Positions 1 to 10,400 of a stretch of DNA of 64,000 nt are shown here, in pieces (within the stretch, counting starts at the first letter, position 1; each line of letters begins with the position of its first letter). The stretch is from NCBI GenBank assembly GCA_016716835.1, contig JADJUW010000001.1:1384001-1448000 (forward strand), written 5' to 3'. The notes beneath the pieces are model-generated. The model searched no databases, was not told the DNA's origin, and saw only the letters and a program-made list of their open reading frames with translations. Position numbers and translations under genes: made by a program. The stretch is from Myxococcales bacterium. Its GTDB lineage: Bacteria > Myxococcota_A > Polyangia > Haliangiales > Haliangiaceae.

Positions 1-1485
1 GGCGCGTATCCATTTACCCGCGGCGTGCAGCCTTCGATGTATCGCGGGCAGCTATGGACGATGCGGCAATACGCCGGCTTTGGCACCGCGGCCGAGTCAA
101 ACCAGCGCTACAAGTATTTGCTCGCGCAAGGCGGCAAGGGCCTCTCGGTCGCCTTTGACCTGCCGACGCAAATGGGCCGCGACTCGGATCATCCTATGGC
201 ACGCGGCGAGGTCGGCCGCGTCGGCGTGGCGATCGATTCCCTCGAAGACATGCGGGTGCTCCTCGACGGCCTGCCGCTCGATCAGGTCTCGACCTCAATG
301 ACAATTAACGCTACGGCGGCGACGCTGCTCGCGCTGTATGTCGCCGTCGGCGATGAGCGCGGCGTGCCACGTAGTGAGCTGCGCGGCACCATCCAAAACG
401 ATATTCTCAAGGAATACATCGCGCGCGGCACCTATATTTATCCGCCGTCGGGCTCGATGCGCCTCATCACCGATGTGTTCACATTTTGCAGCCACGAGGT
501 ACCAAATTGGAACACGGTCTCGATCAGCGGCTATCACATTCGCGAGGCCGGCGCCGATGCGGTGCAAGAAGTCGCCTTCACGCTGGCCAACGGCATGGCC
601 TATGTCGAGGCGGCGGTGCGCGGCGGGCTGGCCGTCGACGACTTCGCGCCGCGCCTTTCGTTCTTTTTTAACGGCCACAATAACTTCATCGAGGAGGTCT
701 CCAAGTTTCGTGCCGCCCGCCGCATGTGGGCGCGCATCATGCGCGACACCTTTGGCGCCAAAAACGCCAAGAGCCAGATGTTGCGCTTTCACACCCAAAC
801 TGCGGGCGTTACGCTGCAGGCGCAACAGCCGCTCACCAACGTCGCGCGGGTTACGATCCAGGCGCTCGCCGCGGTCCTAGGCGGCACCCAATCACTTCAC
901 ACCAATTCGTATGACGAGGCGCTCGGCCTGCCAACGCCTGAGGCAGCCACCCTCGCCTTGCGCACGCAACAGGTCATCGCGCATGAATCGGGCGTGGCCG
1001 ATTTCGTCGACCCGTTGGCGGGGTCTTATGCCGTCGAGGCGATGACCAATGAAATCGAGGCGCGCGCGCAGGCCTATCTCGATAAGATTGCGCAGCTTGG
1101 CGGCGCCGTCGCGGCGATCGAACAGGGGTTTCAGCCGCGCGAAATAGAGCGCCGCGCCTACGAGCACCAACGCGCCGTGGAAAGCCGCGAACGCATCGTC
1201 GTTGGGGTCAATGACTTTGTCATCGACGACGAAACCGAGATGCCGGTGGCCAGCCTTGACCCGGACCTAGAAACGCAGCAAGTCGCCCGCCTCGCCGCGC
1301 TGCGCGCAGGGCGCAATAGCGACGCCCACCGCGCCGCCTTGGCCGACCTGCGCAGCTGTGCCCAAGGCTCACAGAACGTCATGCCGGCGCTGCTCGCGTC
1401 TGTTAAGGCGTCGGCAACGGTAGGCGAAATCGCCGACGTCATGCGCGACGTGTTTGGCACATATCAGCCCCAGCGATCGCTGTAG
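1..1485 (+). CDS. Methylmalonyl-CoA mutase large (catalytic) subunit, 5' end cut by window
   Basis: The frame is open from base 1, so the gene begins upstream; the GTG at 25 is internal. The visible part is the acyl-CoA-binding TIM barrel of a coenzyme B12-dependent mutase, which interconverts methylmalonyl-CoA and succinyl-CoA. The first residues hold the conserved TRGVQPSMYRG and MRQYAGFG segments. Specificity residues fit methylmalonyl-CoA mutase: the Tyr of RQYAGF (Tyr89 in the Propionibacterium enzyme; Phe in isobutyryl-CoA mutase) and the Arg of QNDILKEYIAR (Arg207; Gln in isobutyryl-CoA mutase). LGGTQSLHTNSYDEAL is also typical. No C-terminal B12-binding domain follows, since the chain ends about 90 residues after the barrel, so this is the split type whose small cobalamin subunit is encoded elsewhere. 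Function confident; isobutyryl-CoA mutase is the less likely alternative. Confidence 0.93.
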   Translation, partial: GAYPFTRGVQPSMYRGQLWTMRQYAGFGTAAESNQRYKYLLAQGGKGLSVAFDLPTQMGRDSDHPMARGEVGRVGVAIDSLEDMRVLLDGLPLDQVSTSMTINATAATLLALYVAVGDERGVPRSELRGTIQNDILKEYIARGTYIYPPSGSMRLITDVFTFCSHEVPNWNTVSISGYHIREAGADAVQEVAFTLANGMAYVEAAVRGGLAVDDFAPRLSFFFNGHNNFIEEVSKFRAARRMWARIMRDTFGAKNAKSQMLRFHTQTAGVTLQAQQPLTNVARVTIQALAAVLGGTQSLHTNSYDEALGLPTPEAATLALRTQQVIAHESGVADFVDPLAGSYAVEAMTNEIEARAQAYLDKIAQLGGAVAAIEQGFQPREIERRAYEHQRAVESRERIVVGVNDFVIDDETEMPVASLDPDLETQQVARLAALRAGRNSDAHRAALADLRSCAQGSQNVMPALLASVKASATVGEIADVMRDVFGTYQPQRSL

Positions 1486-1489
1486 GTGG

Positions 1490-2191
1490 CTAGAGACTCG
1501 CCGACGCCGTGATCAGCACCCGCACCGAGGCGGTGCCGCTGGGCACGGCCGTCTGCGAGTTAACCAGGATCTCACCGGCGACGAGGATCGCAAAGGGGGT
1601 TTTGAAGTCGATCATGGCGTCTGAAAGATGCGCTAAGCCCGCGCTATCGGTCGTCATGTCGGTAATCGGCACAACTTCCATCGGCGCCGCCGATGGCATC
1701 GAGGCGACAAACCCGGCAGCCGGATCATCGGGATCCATCACCGTGACCGGCGCCGAGTACATGCTAAACTCGGGCGTCGCGACGGTGAGCGTATTGTCGG
1801 CGATCTGATACTGCAGCCGTTCAATTTCCACGCTGACAAAGGCGTTGGCATCAATCGAGGCCAGCTCCGGGCGCTCCGCCTGCAGGTCGATTGTCCGCGA
1901 CAACACGACCTTGATGGCAACATCGCAGGTCTCAGAGACCGCGTTACACGTGGCGGTGCACGCGCCGTCAGGGCACGCCAGCGACGCCGCTTGGCTGCAA
2001 GCATCGGGCTGGCCCGAGCAGGGTGTGGCGGCAACGGCGCTAACGTCCCCTATGCCGAGCGCATCAATGTCGACCGCGAATTCTTGCGACGACAGCGTCA
2101 GGTCAATCGCGGCGACGTTGGGATCAATGAGCGAACCACAGCCAACCAGCGCGCTCGCAGCTACAGCGAAAAGGCAACGAAGAGATACCAT
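1490..2191 (-). CDS. Predicted lipoprotein, unknown function
   Basis: A 233-aa protein with a lipoprotein signal (hydrophobic run ending in the lipobox LVGC, Cys at about residue 18). The mature part is rich in Ala, Thr and Ser and contains a Cys-rich segment at about residues 58-89 with six to seven cysteines, suggesting disulfides in an extracytoplasmic protein. The rest looks beta-rich, with alternating hydrophobic residues. I recognise no family. It is convergent with the mutase gene, 4 bp away, and transcribed in the same direction as queA, 53 bp downstream of it, so the two may be co-transcribed. Confidence 0.75.
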   Translation of the reverse strand: MVSLRCLFAVAASALVGCGSLIDPNVAAIDLTLSSQEFAVDIDALGIGDVSAVAATPCSGQPDACSQAASLACPDGACTATCNAVSETCDVAIKVVLSRTIDLQAERPELASIDANAFVSVEIERLQYQIADNTLTVATPEFSMYSAPVTVMDPDDPAAGFVASMPSAAPMEVVPITDMTTDSAGLAHLSDAMIDFKTPFAILVAGEILVNSQTAVPSGTASVRVLITASASL

Positions 2192-2244
2192 CCGCTAATG
2201 ATCGCATAACCGCCTCAAAGCGCAAGCGACTTACCGCACGCCGG

Positions 2245-3351
2245 CTAGCGGATATGCATGCGTTGCGTGGTCAGGCCCGCGTGCCAAACCGCATCGGGCG
2301 TGACGTACATCGCGTCGCCGTAGCTAAAAAACCGGTAGCCACGCCCAACCGCCAGTCGATACGCCTCCAGCGTGCGCTCATACCCTGCATACGCACACAC
2401 CAGCATCAGCAACGTCGATTGCGCGAGATGAAAATTCGTAATCAGCGCATCGACCGCCCAAAAGCGCAGGCCTGGCTTGCCCGGATATAGAAACAGATCA
2501 GTATCGCCGGGCCCGGAGGCAACGCGCTTGGGCGAGGTAGCGGCCGCCTCAAGCGTGCGCATGACGGTGGTGCCGACGGCGACGATTGGACGACCGCTGG
2601 CGATGAGCTCGGCGGTGGCCGCGGGAACCTCATAGCGCTCGCGGTGCATAACGTGATCGGCCAGTGCCAGCGCGCGCATCGGGCTAAAGGTGCCAAGCCC
2701 GACGTGCAAGGTGACGCTCGCCCGCGCAATGCCGCGCGCCTCAAGGCGAGCCAGTAGCGCCGGCGTAAAATGCAGCCCCGCGGTAGGCGCGGCGACGGCG
2801 CCGGGGGCTCTGGCAAACACGGTTTGATAGCGAGCGTCGTCGTCGTCGGCCGCGGCGCGCTCAATATAGGGTGGCAGTGGCAAGGCGCCCCACGCCTCGA
2901 TAAATGGCAAGGCGGGCGACGGCAGCCGCACGTCGATGGTGCCGTCGTCGTGGCGATCGCTGACAAATTCGAGCGTCGCCGCCCGGTCGCCCGCGGCGAG
3001 CTGCATGACCTGGCCCTTGCGCAGCGGGCGCCGCGCCTTGGCCAGCGCACGCCAGATTTCACCATCGGGGGTCACCTCAAGGGCATGCAGCAACAAGAGC
3101 TCGAGCGCGCCGCCCGTTGGCCGCTGGCCTAGCAGGCGCGCCTTGAGCACGCGGGTGTCATTGACGATGAGCACCGCGTCGTTGGGGATGAGGTCGACGA
3201 CGTCGTCAAACATAAGATCGCGCGGCGGCGACGACGACATATCGAGCAGCCGCGACCTGCCGCGCTCTGGCGGCGGATGCTGCGCAATCTGGCCAGGCGG
3301 CAGATCAAATTCGTAGTCCGTGCGCAGCTGCACGCCGGCGAGGTAGCGCAT
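2245..3351 (-). CDS. queA: S-adenosylmethionine:tRNA ribosyltransferase-isomerase (QueA)
   Basis: QueA transfers and isomerises the ribose of SAM onto 7-aminomethyl-7-deazaguanine at position 34 of tRNA, forming epoxyqueuosine. The 368-aa length suits the family (about 340-360 aa). Conserved stretches are visible in order: DYEFDLPPGQIAQHP near the N-terminus, NDTRVLKARLLG, GGALELLLL, APTAGLHFT, LHVGLGTFSP, VGTTVMRTLEAA, and near the end NFHLAQSTLLMLV and FSYGDAMYV. The ATG at 3351 has no clear ribosome-binding site; a GTG six codons further in, just before the conserved DYEFDLP, is an alternative. The gene is divergent from the exported protein starting at 3419. No other queuosine genes are in the window. 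Confidence 0.96.
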   Translation of the reverse strand: MRYLAGVQLRTDYEFDLPPGQIAQHPPPERGRSRLLDMSSSPPRDLMFDDVVDLIPNDAVLIVNDTRVLKARLLGQRPTGGALELLLLHALEVTPDGEIWRALAKARRPLRKGQVMQLAAGDRAATLEFVSDRHDDGTIDVRLPSPALPFIEAWGALPLPPYIERAAADDDDARYQTVFARAPGAVAAPTAGLHFTPALLARLEARGIARASVTLHVGLGTFSPMRALALADHVMHRERYEVPAATAELIASGRPIVAVGTTVMRTLEAAATSPKRVASGPGDTDLFLYPGKPGLRFWAVDALITNFHLAQSTLLMLVCAYAGYERTLEAYRLAVGRGYRFFSYGDAMYVTPDAVWHAGLTTQRMHIR

Positions 3352-3418
3352 GCGGCGGGCAGATGCAATCCCTGGCGAGGCTAAGGCTGGCGGCTCGCCG
3401 GTTTGCTACGATGCCACC

Positions 3419-4462
3419 ATGGCATCGGCGGCATGGCGCGTAGCATCGGCATTTTTGGCAACGGGACTGCTCTGGCCTTACGCCGTCGTCGCCCGCGCAG
3501 ATCCTCCGCCCGCCGCGGCCCAAGAGGTGTTGGCGGCGGCACTTGCCGCGCCATATCCTGACGCCAGCCTTGGCATTGGGGCGCTGTTTCGCCGCGGGGG
3601 GAGCGACGAACTCTTGCGGGCGTGGCCATCGCTGGTCGCCTCGTCTCGTCCCGAGCGCTCGGCGTTAATGCAGCGTGCGGCGCGCAGCGCGGGCGCCAAT
3701 CCGAGTGGGCATGCCGTGTTGGTGCAAATGCTGCTAGGCGATGATCTGGCGACGAGCGTGGGGGCCGCGAGCTATCTCGCCGAGACGGTCGACGAACACG
3801 AAGCCTGGAGCGACCTCGACCTTGCGCAGCTCGCCAAGCACGCCGCCAGCCTGCGCGCCAGCCGTGCCCGCGCCACCGCGGTTGCGGTGCTGGCGCGTCG
3901 TTGCGATCACCGCGCGGGGCAAGCGGTCGTGCGCGATAGGCTCGCGCGCGATGACCACCATCTAGTGCAGGCCGCCGCCATCCCCGTGGTGGAATGTGAG
4001 GCGCAGCGCGGTGGCGCTAGCCCGCTCGCCGCCCTCATCGGGATCGCGCAAACCCGCAAAGTCGCCACCTCTGTGCGCATCGCCGCGATAACACGGGTCA
4101 GCGACCTAATGAGCCGCACGCCCACGCCGCTCACTGAAGCGGAGCGCCGGTTGCTGCTGCGCCAATTCTCCTCCTGGCGAAGCACAGCCTCGGGCAACGA
4201 CATTGCGCACGCGCTGGCGCTCGAACTTTTGCGCGCTTTGGCGCTCGACCCGCACCCAGACACCGAGCGCATGATCCTTGCGACCCTCAGCGAACGCTGG
4301 CCGAGTGACCTAGTCAGCGCCGCCATTGCCGTCGTCGCGCAACGTGCGCCTACGTGCCAGGCGGGCGCCCGCGTCCCCTTAATCCGCTTAACGCGGCTAC
4401 CGTTTGCCGAACTCGCCACTCCCGCAAGCCACGCCCTGCGCCTGTGTTTTCCGCCGCGCTAG
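3419..4462 (+). CDS. Predicted exported alpha-helical (HEAT-like) protein
   Basis: A 347-aa protein starting at the ATG at 3419. An upstream in-frame ATG at 3350 would add 23 residues that overlap the queA start and hide the signal peptide, so I prefer 3419. The N-terminus (MASAAWRVASAFLATGLLW, then ARADPPP) looks like a Sec signal peptide cleaved after ARA. The rest is almost all amphipathic helices rich in Ala, Leu and Arg, with loosely repeated units of 35-45 residues that resemble HEAT or Armadillo repeats, though I cannot delimit them. A few cysteines are scattered through it (AVLARRCDH, VVECEAQ, APTCQAG, LRLCFPPR). Its stop lies 9 bp from the end of the convergent giant TPR gene. Function unknown; a periplasmic scaffold is a guess. 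Confidence 0.7.
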   Translation: MASAAWRVASAFLATGLLWPYAVVARADPPPAAAQEVLAAALAAPYPDASLGIGALFRRGGSDELLRAWPSLVASSRPERSALMQRAARSAGANPSGHAVLVQMLLGDDLATSVGAASYLAETVDEHEAWSDLDLAQLAKHAASLRASRARATAVAVLARRCDHRAGQAVVRDRLARDDHHLVQAAAIPVVECEAQRGGASPLAALIGIAQTRKVATSVRIAAITRVSDLMSRTPTPLTEAERRLLLRQFSSWRSTASGNDIAHALALELLRALALDPHPDTERMILATLSERWPSDLVSAAIAVVAQRAPTCQAGARVPLIRLTRLPFAELATPASHALRLCFPPR

Positions 4463-4471
4463 CCAGCCCTG

Positions 4472-7400
4472 CTACGCCGGGGTCGCGGCAAGCCCCGCGC
4501 GGAGGCGTTCATGCTGCGGCTCAAGCTCGAGCCCGCGCTGGAACATGCCGCGCGCCTGGCGCGCCTCGCCCAGTTCGAGATGGATGGCGCCGAGCGCCCA
4601 GTAGACATCGCCCTTGCTGACGCCGCTGCTGGCATCAAGCGGTTGCAAGACCAAGGCGCGATACATGCGGCGCGCGTTCTCCCAATCGCGATGCTCAAAG
4701 TAAAGCGCGCCGAGCGCCGCCATCGTGGCCGGATCGCCGGGTTGCAGCTTAAGTGCCTCTTCATAAAGGCCTTGCGCCGTGGCGACCTCACCGCGCCGCA
4801 TCGCGAGCCCCGCCAAGCGCTCCTTGGCGCGCGCGTGGTCGCGGTTGCGCCGCTGCCCCTTGGCCAAATCCGCAACCTCGAGCAGGCGCGCTTGCGCCTC
4901 GTCGACCAACCCCGCGCCGATCTCACAATCGGCGACAACAAAGGACCAACTGCTATCGCGCGGGCGCCGGCGCGCGACCTCGCGCACATACGGCACCATC
5001 TCCAGCACGTGCGCCGGCACGACGCCCGGCTGCTGACCGCTCCACCAGGTTTGTACTAGCGCTTCGCGCGACGCGTCGTCTTCGACGCCGAGCAGTCGCA
5101 GCAGCCACGTATTGGCCTGCTCGCCGTCACCGCGACCCAGCGCGTCTTCGTAGAGCCATTTAATCGCGGGCCGGTGGTTGGCGTCCGCAGCAACCGCGCG
5201 CTCGTACCACTGCCGCGCCGATCCAAGATCATCGCGTTGCAGCGCGAGACGCGCCTGCATCACGCACAGCTCCGCCTGCTGCGGCGGCGGCAGGTTTGCC
5301 GTGAGTAGCTGCTCGACCAGACCACCGACTGTGGCCCAATCGTTTTCGAGCGCCGCGATCTTGGCGAGCTGGAGCTGCGCTTGCGTGTGTTGCGGCGCCT
5401 TGGCCAAGATGGCCTGCAATGGCGCCCGCGCCTCGCGGGCGAGCCCACCCGCGAGCAACGCCTCGACTTGCGCGGCGCGATGCGCGACCTCGTTGACAAG
5501 ATCACCGCGCTCGGCGCTTGCCATCGCGGCGCGCTCCCATTGCGCGGCCAAGCGCTCTGCGTCGTCTGGTGCGTGCCACAAGGCGGCCAAGGCATCTAGC
5601 CCGACAATCCACGTTGGATCGAGCGCGAGCGCGGCAACATACGCCTCGGCGGCGTCGTCTGGCCGCCCGGCCTGGCGCAACTGCGCCGCCAACCTGCCCC
5701 ACTCATCGCGCCGCGCCGGACCCGGCGTGACGTCGACGATGTGCCTGATGGTTTCGATGGCGCCCTCGACGTCGCCCAGGCGTCGTTGCGCCGCTTCAAG
5801 CGCGCGCAAGCTCGCAAGATCCGGCCTCAGCGCCACGCGCTCCTGCCAAGCGGCAACCACCGGCGCGCCGTCACCGAGATGGGCCTGCCACACCGCGGCG
5901 AGCTGTTCGAGCAGCGCGGCGCGCGCCGTGTCGTCAGACGTCGCGTCGATCGCACGTCGCAGCATTGCGGCATGTTCGGCATGTCGCCCGAGCTGCGCGA
6001 GCAAGCGCGCGCTTTGTCCCAACGCCGCCACATCGTAGGGGTCGGTCGCCAAGACGGCCATCCACGCCGCCAGCGCCGCGTCGCCTTGATCTAGGCCCAT
6101 CCACAGCTCCGCGGCCCGGATCAGCATAGCGCGGCGTTCGTCGAGATCGTCGAGGACCGGCGCGAGCTGCAGGCATGTCTCGGCCTCTAGCTGCGCCTGG
6201 CGCGCCTGGTGATACACGCCGATGAGGGCGCGCAGCGCGTCGACATGCCGCGGTTCGCTCGCAAGGACGTTGCGATACGCGGCGGCCGCCCGCGCGCCGT
6301 CACCCAGCTTATCGCGTAGCACCCCGCCAATGCGGAGATAGAGCAAGTTGCGCCGCGCGACGTCGTCGGTCGCTGCGGCGACGCCATCGAGGCGCGCCGC
6401 CAGCTCCGCCCAGCGCCCGGTTTGATCGGCCAGTTGTTCGACCGCTGCCAGGGCATCGGGCTCGTCGGGGGCCTCGGCGAGCCAGCCCCCCGCCGCATCA
6501 AGCGCCGCCAGCGGGTCGGCCAGATGCGCCGACGCAATTTCATACATGTCGCGATACAGCTCGGCGCGCCCGGCGCGATCGGCGGTTTGCGCCACGCGCT
6601 GCGCTAACACGTGGTGCAGCTTAGGCCAGGCCTGGCGTTCGCGAAACAAGCGTTCCAGCAGCTCGACGATCTCATCCACCGGACCGCGTCCCGTGGCGAC
6701 GAGATGCTCCAGCGCTTGCGACGTCGGCGTATGCGATGGATCTGACGCCAGGGCCTCGCGATACCAGCCCACCGCCGCATCCAAGTCGCCGCGCATCTGC
6801 GCCGAAACCTCACCCAAGCGAAAAAACAGGTCCGCGCGTTGCGCGTCATCTTCGGCCAAATCCGCCTGCCGGCGGACTACCTCAAGATAGCGTGGCCACG
6901 CCTGCGCCCCCGCCAGCACGCGTTCGAGCGCGGCAAGCACGGACGTCGGCTCAGGCGCCAAGAGCAGCGCCCGCTCGAGCGCGTTCGCCGCACCCAAGAG
7001 ATCGCCGGTCCGTTCTTCGGCGATGCCAGCCAGCCAGATGGATAAGCCGTAGTCGACCTCGGGTGGCAGCGGCGACGCCAATACCTGCCGCACGTCACCC
7101 GCGACTTGCGCCCAGTTACCCAAGCCAAGCGCGAGGCGTTCCACCTGAGCCATGGCGGCGCGCCACGTTAACTCGTGCGCCAAGGCACCGCGCCACACCT
7201 GATATGCCTGCGCGGGCTGGTGCCGCTCGGTTTCATGGAACGCCGCAAGCGCCGCGGTGGCCGCCGCGACATCGAGGCCCTCGACGCCTTCGCGTGCAAG
7301 CGAGACGTTGCGCGAGAGCAAGGCCTCCACCGCCTCAAGGTTGCCTTCGTCACGGTGCAAGGCCAGCAGCGTCGCAATGACCGAGGCAGACTGTTCGTCG

Positions 7401-10400
7401 GTCATGGCCTTCTTAAACAACGCGGCGCGCGCCGCCGGATGCGACGGTGCCTGTGCCAGCGCCGCCAAATAGAGCCCCACCGCGCGCTCGGTTTCACGCA
7501 GCTTGGCGTCGGCAATATCGCCCGCCTCGGTCAGCGCCTCCGCGCGCGCCGTCGCGGCGTCCGGCAGCGCCTCTACCAGGCGCTCAAGCGTGTCGACGAG
7601 TTCGGGCCACATTTCGCGCTGTGCATAGAGACGCCGCAGCTCGGCGAGCACCTCGATATCCCGCGCATCCACCCCCAGCGCCTGCTCGTATACCTCGACC
7701 GCCGTGGCCTGATCGCCAAGCCGGCGCTCATAGACGGCGGCCAAGGCAAACCGCAAGCGCCGCAGCTCATCGCCATCACCGTCGGCGTAGTTGAGCTTCA
7801 TCGCGAGCACGCGCGCGAGTTCTGCGGCGGCCCCCGCGGCATCGTACAGGCGCTCGAGGGCGTCGAGCGACGCGGCATGGCCTGGCAATTGTTCGAGCAA
7901 CGTCTCATGGGTGCGAATGGCGCCGGCGTGGTCGTGCAGCACGTCCTCGTAGAGATTGGCGAGGCGGCTAAGCAAGATCTCGCGTTCGTCGCCATCGGCA
8001 TCGAGCGCGCGGCGCTCCCATTCCTTGGCAACTTCAAGCGGCTGCGAGGTCTTGAGCAACAGGCGCTCGATCTGCAAATTTGCCTCCGTGGCATCGGAGG
8101 CGACATCGCGTACCGCGCGCCACGCCTGCAAGGCCGCCGCGAGATCGCCGAGCTGTGTCTCGACCACGGCCGCATACTCCGCGCCATAAAACGCGCGACG
8201 ATCTGGATCGCTGGCGTTCTCCTTGGCGCGATGCAGCGCGTTCACGACCAACGGCCATTCGGCCAGCGCCTGCCCCAACCGCAACACGGCATCGCCTGCC
8301 TGCGTGCTGTCGACGTCGAGCTGCCAGGCACGTGCCCATGCGTTTAACGCAAAGCCGACGTCGCCGCCGCGCTGCTCGTGCAACGTCGCCACCTCGGCCA
8401 GCGTTTCGAATTGCTCGTGCGGATCGGCGATGTACGCGAGCTTTGAATCGAGGATGATGACGAGCTTTTGCCACCAATCGCGCCCCCGGTAAAGCGGCTC
8501 AAGGATGGCCAGGATGCGCTCCCGCACCGCATCCTGCATCACCAGACGCTCAAGCGCAGCGACGGCGCGTTCGCCGCCGACCTCCGATGCCAGCACGATT
8601 TCGTACTGATCGACCGCCGCCGAGAGGTCGCCCATTCTGGCTTCGAGCAGGCCCGCCAGCGTCAATCGATGCGACGACTCTTTAATGTCGCCCGCCAGGC
8701 GCGCGATGCGTTGCTCGGTTAGATCGACCAGCTCATCCCAGCGCTGACGCACGTCGAGCAGCCGCTGCAGTTCATCGGCGGCACGCTCCCACGCCGCATC
8801 GTCGCCGGCATCGTGCGCGATGGCAAGCATATCCCGATACACCTCGATCGCGCCGTCCGCATCGCCTAGCGCGCGCTCGCAGCGAAGAGCGAGCTTGTGC
8901 GCCAGCTCGAGATATGCCGCCGGCAGCGGCGCGCCCTTGTTGCCCATGCCGCCGAGCAATTCGCGGTAAAATTCTGCCAACGCCGCGTGCAGCCCGCTGC
9001 TGTCAAGCATGCGCTCGAGGTAGGCGACGATCTGCGCGTCCGTCGGGTCGCCATCATCGTCGCATTCAAGGGCGCGTCGCGCGGCCTGCAAGGCCTGCAG
9101 CGGCTCATGCAAGCGCGCATCGAGCACCTGCGTAAGCGCCCAGGCATAGGCCCGAACCCGCGCACTCTCGCTGCCCAGCTCATCAAGGATCTGCTGATAT
9201 GTCGTCGCCAAGAGCGGCCACGCCCCAAGAAATTGCACGATGCGCTCGAGCTCGCCGTGGGTCGCGTCATCGTGGGGTTCGTCGCGCAGCACGCGCGCGT
9301 ACCATTGCGCGGCGCCCTCGAGATCCTCGAGTTGGTCTTCGTGCAGGCGCGCGATCTGGCGATGCAGGGCGTTGCGCTCCGCGGGGCCCGCGGCCGCGCG
9401 CAGGCGAATCTCATACACCTTGACCAATTGCGGCCATTGCTGGCGCGCGACATACCGCGGCTCTACCGCCGCTGCGGCCTCGTGGCCAAACGTGGGATGA
9501 TCGAGATACTGCTCGAGCGCCGCGAGCGCGACCTGATTATTTGGATCGAGGTCCATGGCGGCATCGAAGTGCATGATCGCCGCCTCGCCGTCATCGAGGT
9601 GGTCGCGCGCGAGCTGGCCTAGGCTGAGACAGAACGAGACTTGCGCCGCGTGGTCGCGCGTGGTGGCGAGTTGCCGCAGCAGCACCTCGCGCCGATCGTG
9701 CCAGCGCTCGCTGCCCGCATAGAGCGCCGCCAAGGCCGCCAGCGCCTCGCGATGCGTTGGCTCAAGCAGCAAGACCTGCTGCCACGCCTCGATCGCGGCG
9801 GCCTGATCGTGCGCGCGGGTCGCGTAGAGGCGTGCCATCTCCACCCACAGCCGCAGCAGCTCGGAAGGCTCGCCGCCACTTAGCTCCGTCTTGCGCGCGA
9901 GAATGGCGAGGAGCGCCGGGACGTCGTCGCGTTCCCGGTACATCACCTCGAGCGCGCCGAGCACCATCTTGTCGTCGGGGTGCGTCGCGAGCACGCTGCG
10001 ATAGCTTGCCTCGGCCAGCGCGAGATCCTGCCGCAGCGCCTGCGCCAGCTCGGCGATGTCTAAATACAGGCGCCGTCCAATCTCGCCATCAAGCACCCGC
10101 GGCGCGATGTCTTGATACAGCTCGATCAGTGCGTCTTCCTTGCCGAGCAGCCCCGCGAGGCGCTCGGTCTCGTTGATCTCGAGCATAATCTCAGGTTCGC
10201 CGACCGCGGCCTTAAGCGCCTCAACCCGTGCGGCAAACGCGCGCTCGCGATCGCCGAGGCGGTCCTCATACACGCGCGCCACTTGGCCCAGCCGCGCCAG
10301 CTTGGTCTTGAGATGATCCGTGGCAGCTAGCGTTTCGCCGAGGCGCACCACACGGCTCCATTGCGCGCTGGCAAGATAGTGCGGCCACAGCACGTCGGCA

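Noticed and set aside
7175..8347. Plus-strand frame of 390 aa, and many others, inside the giant TPR gene
   Set aside because: Typical long shadow frames of GC-rich DNA; Arg/His/Gly-rich without motifs, while the minus strand is a continuous TPR protein.
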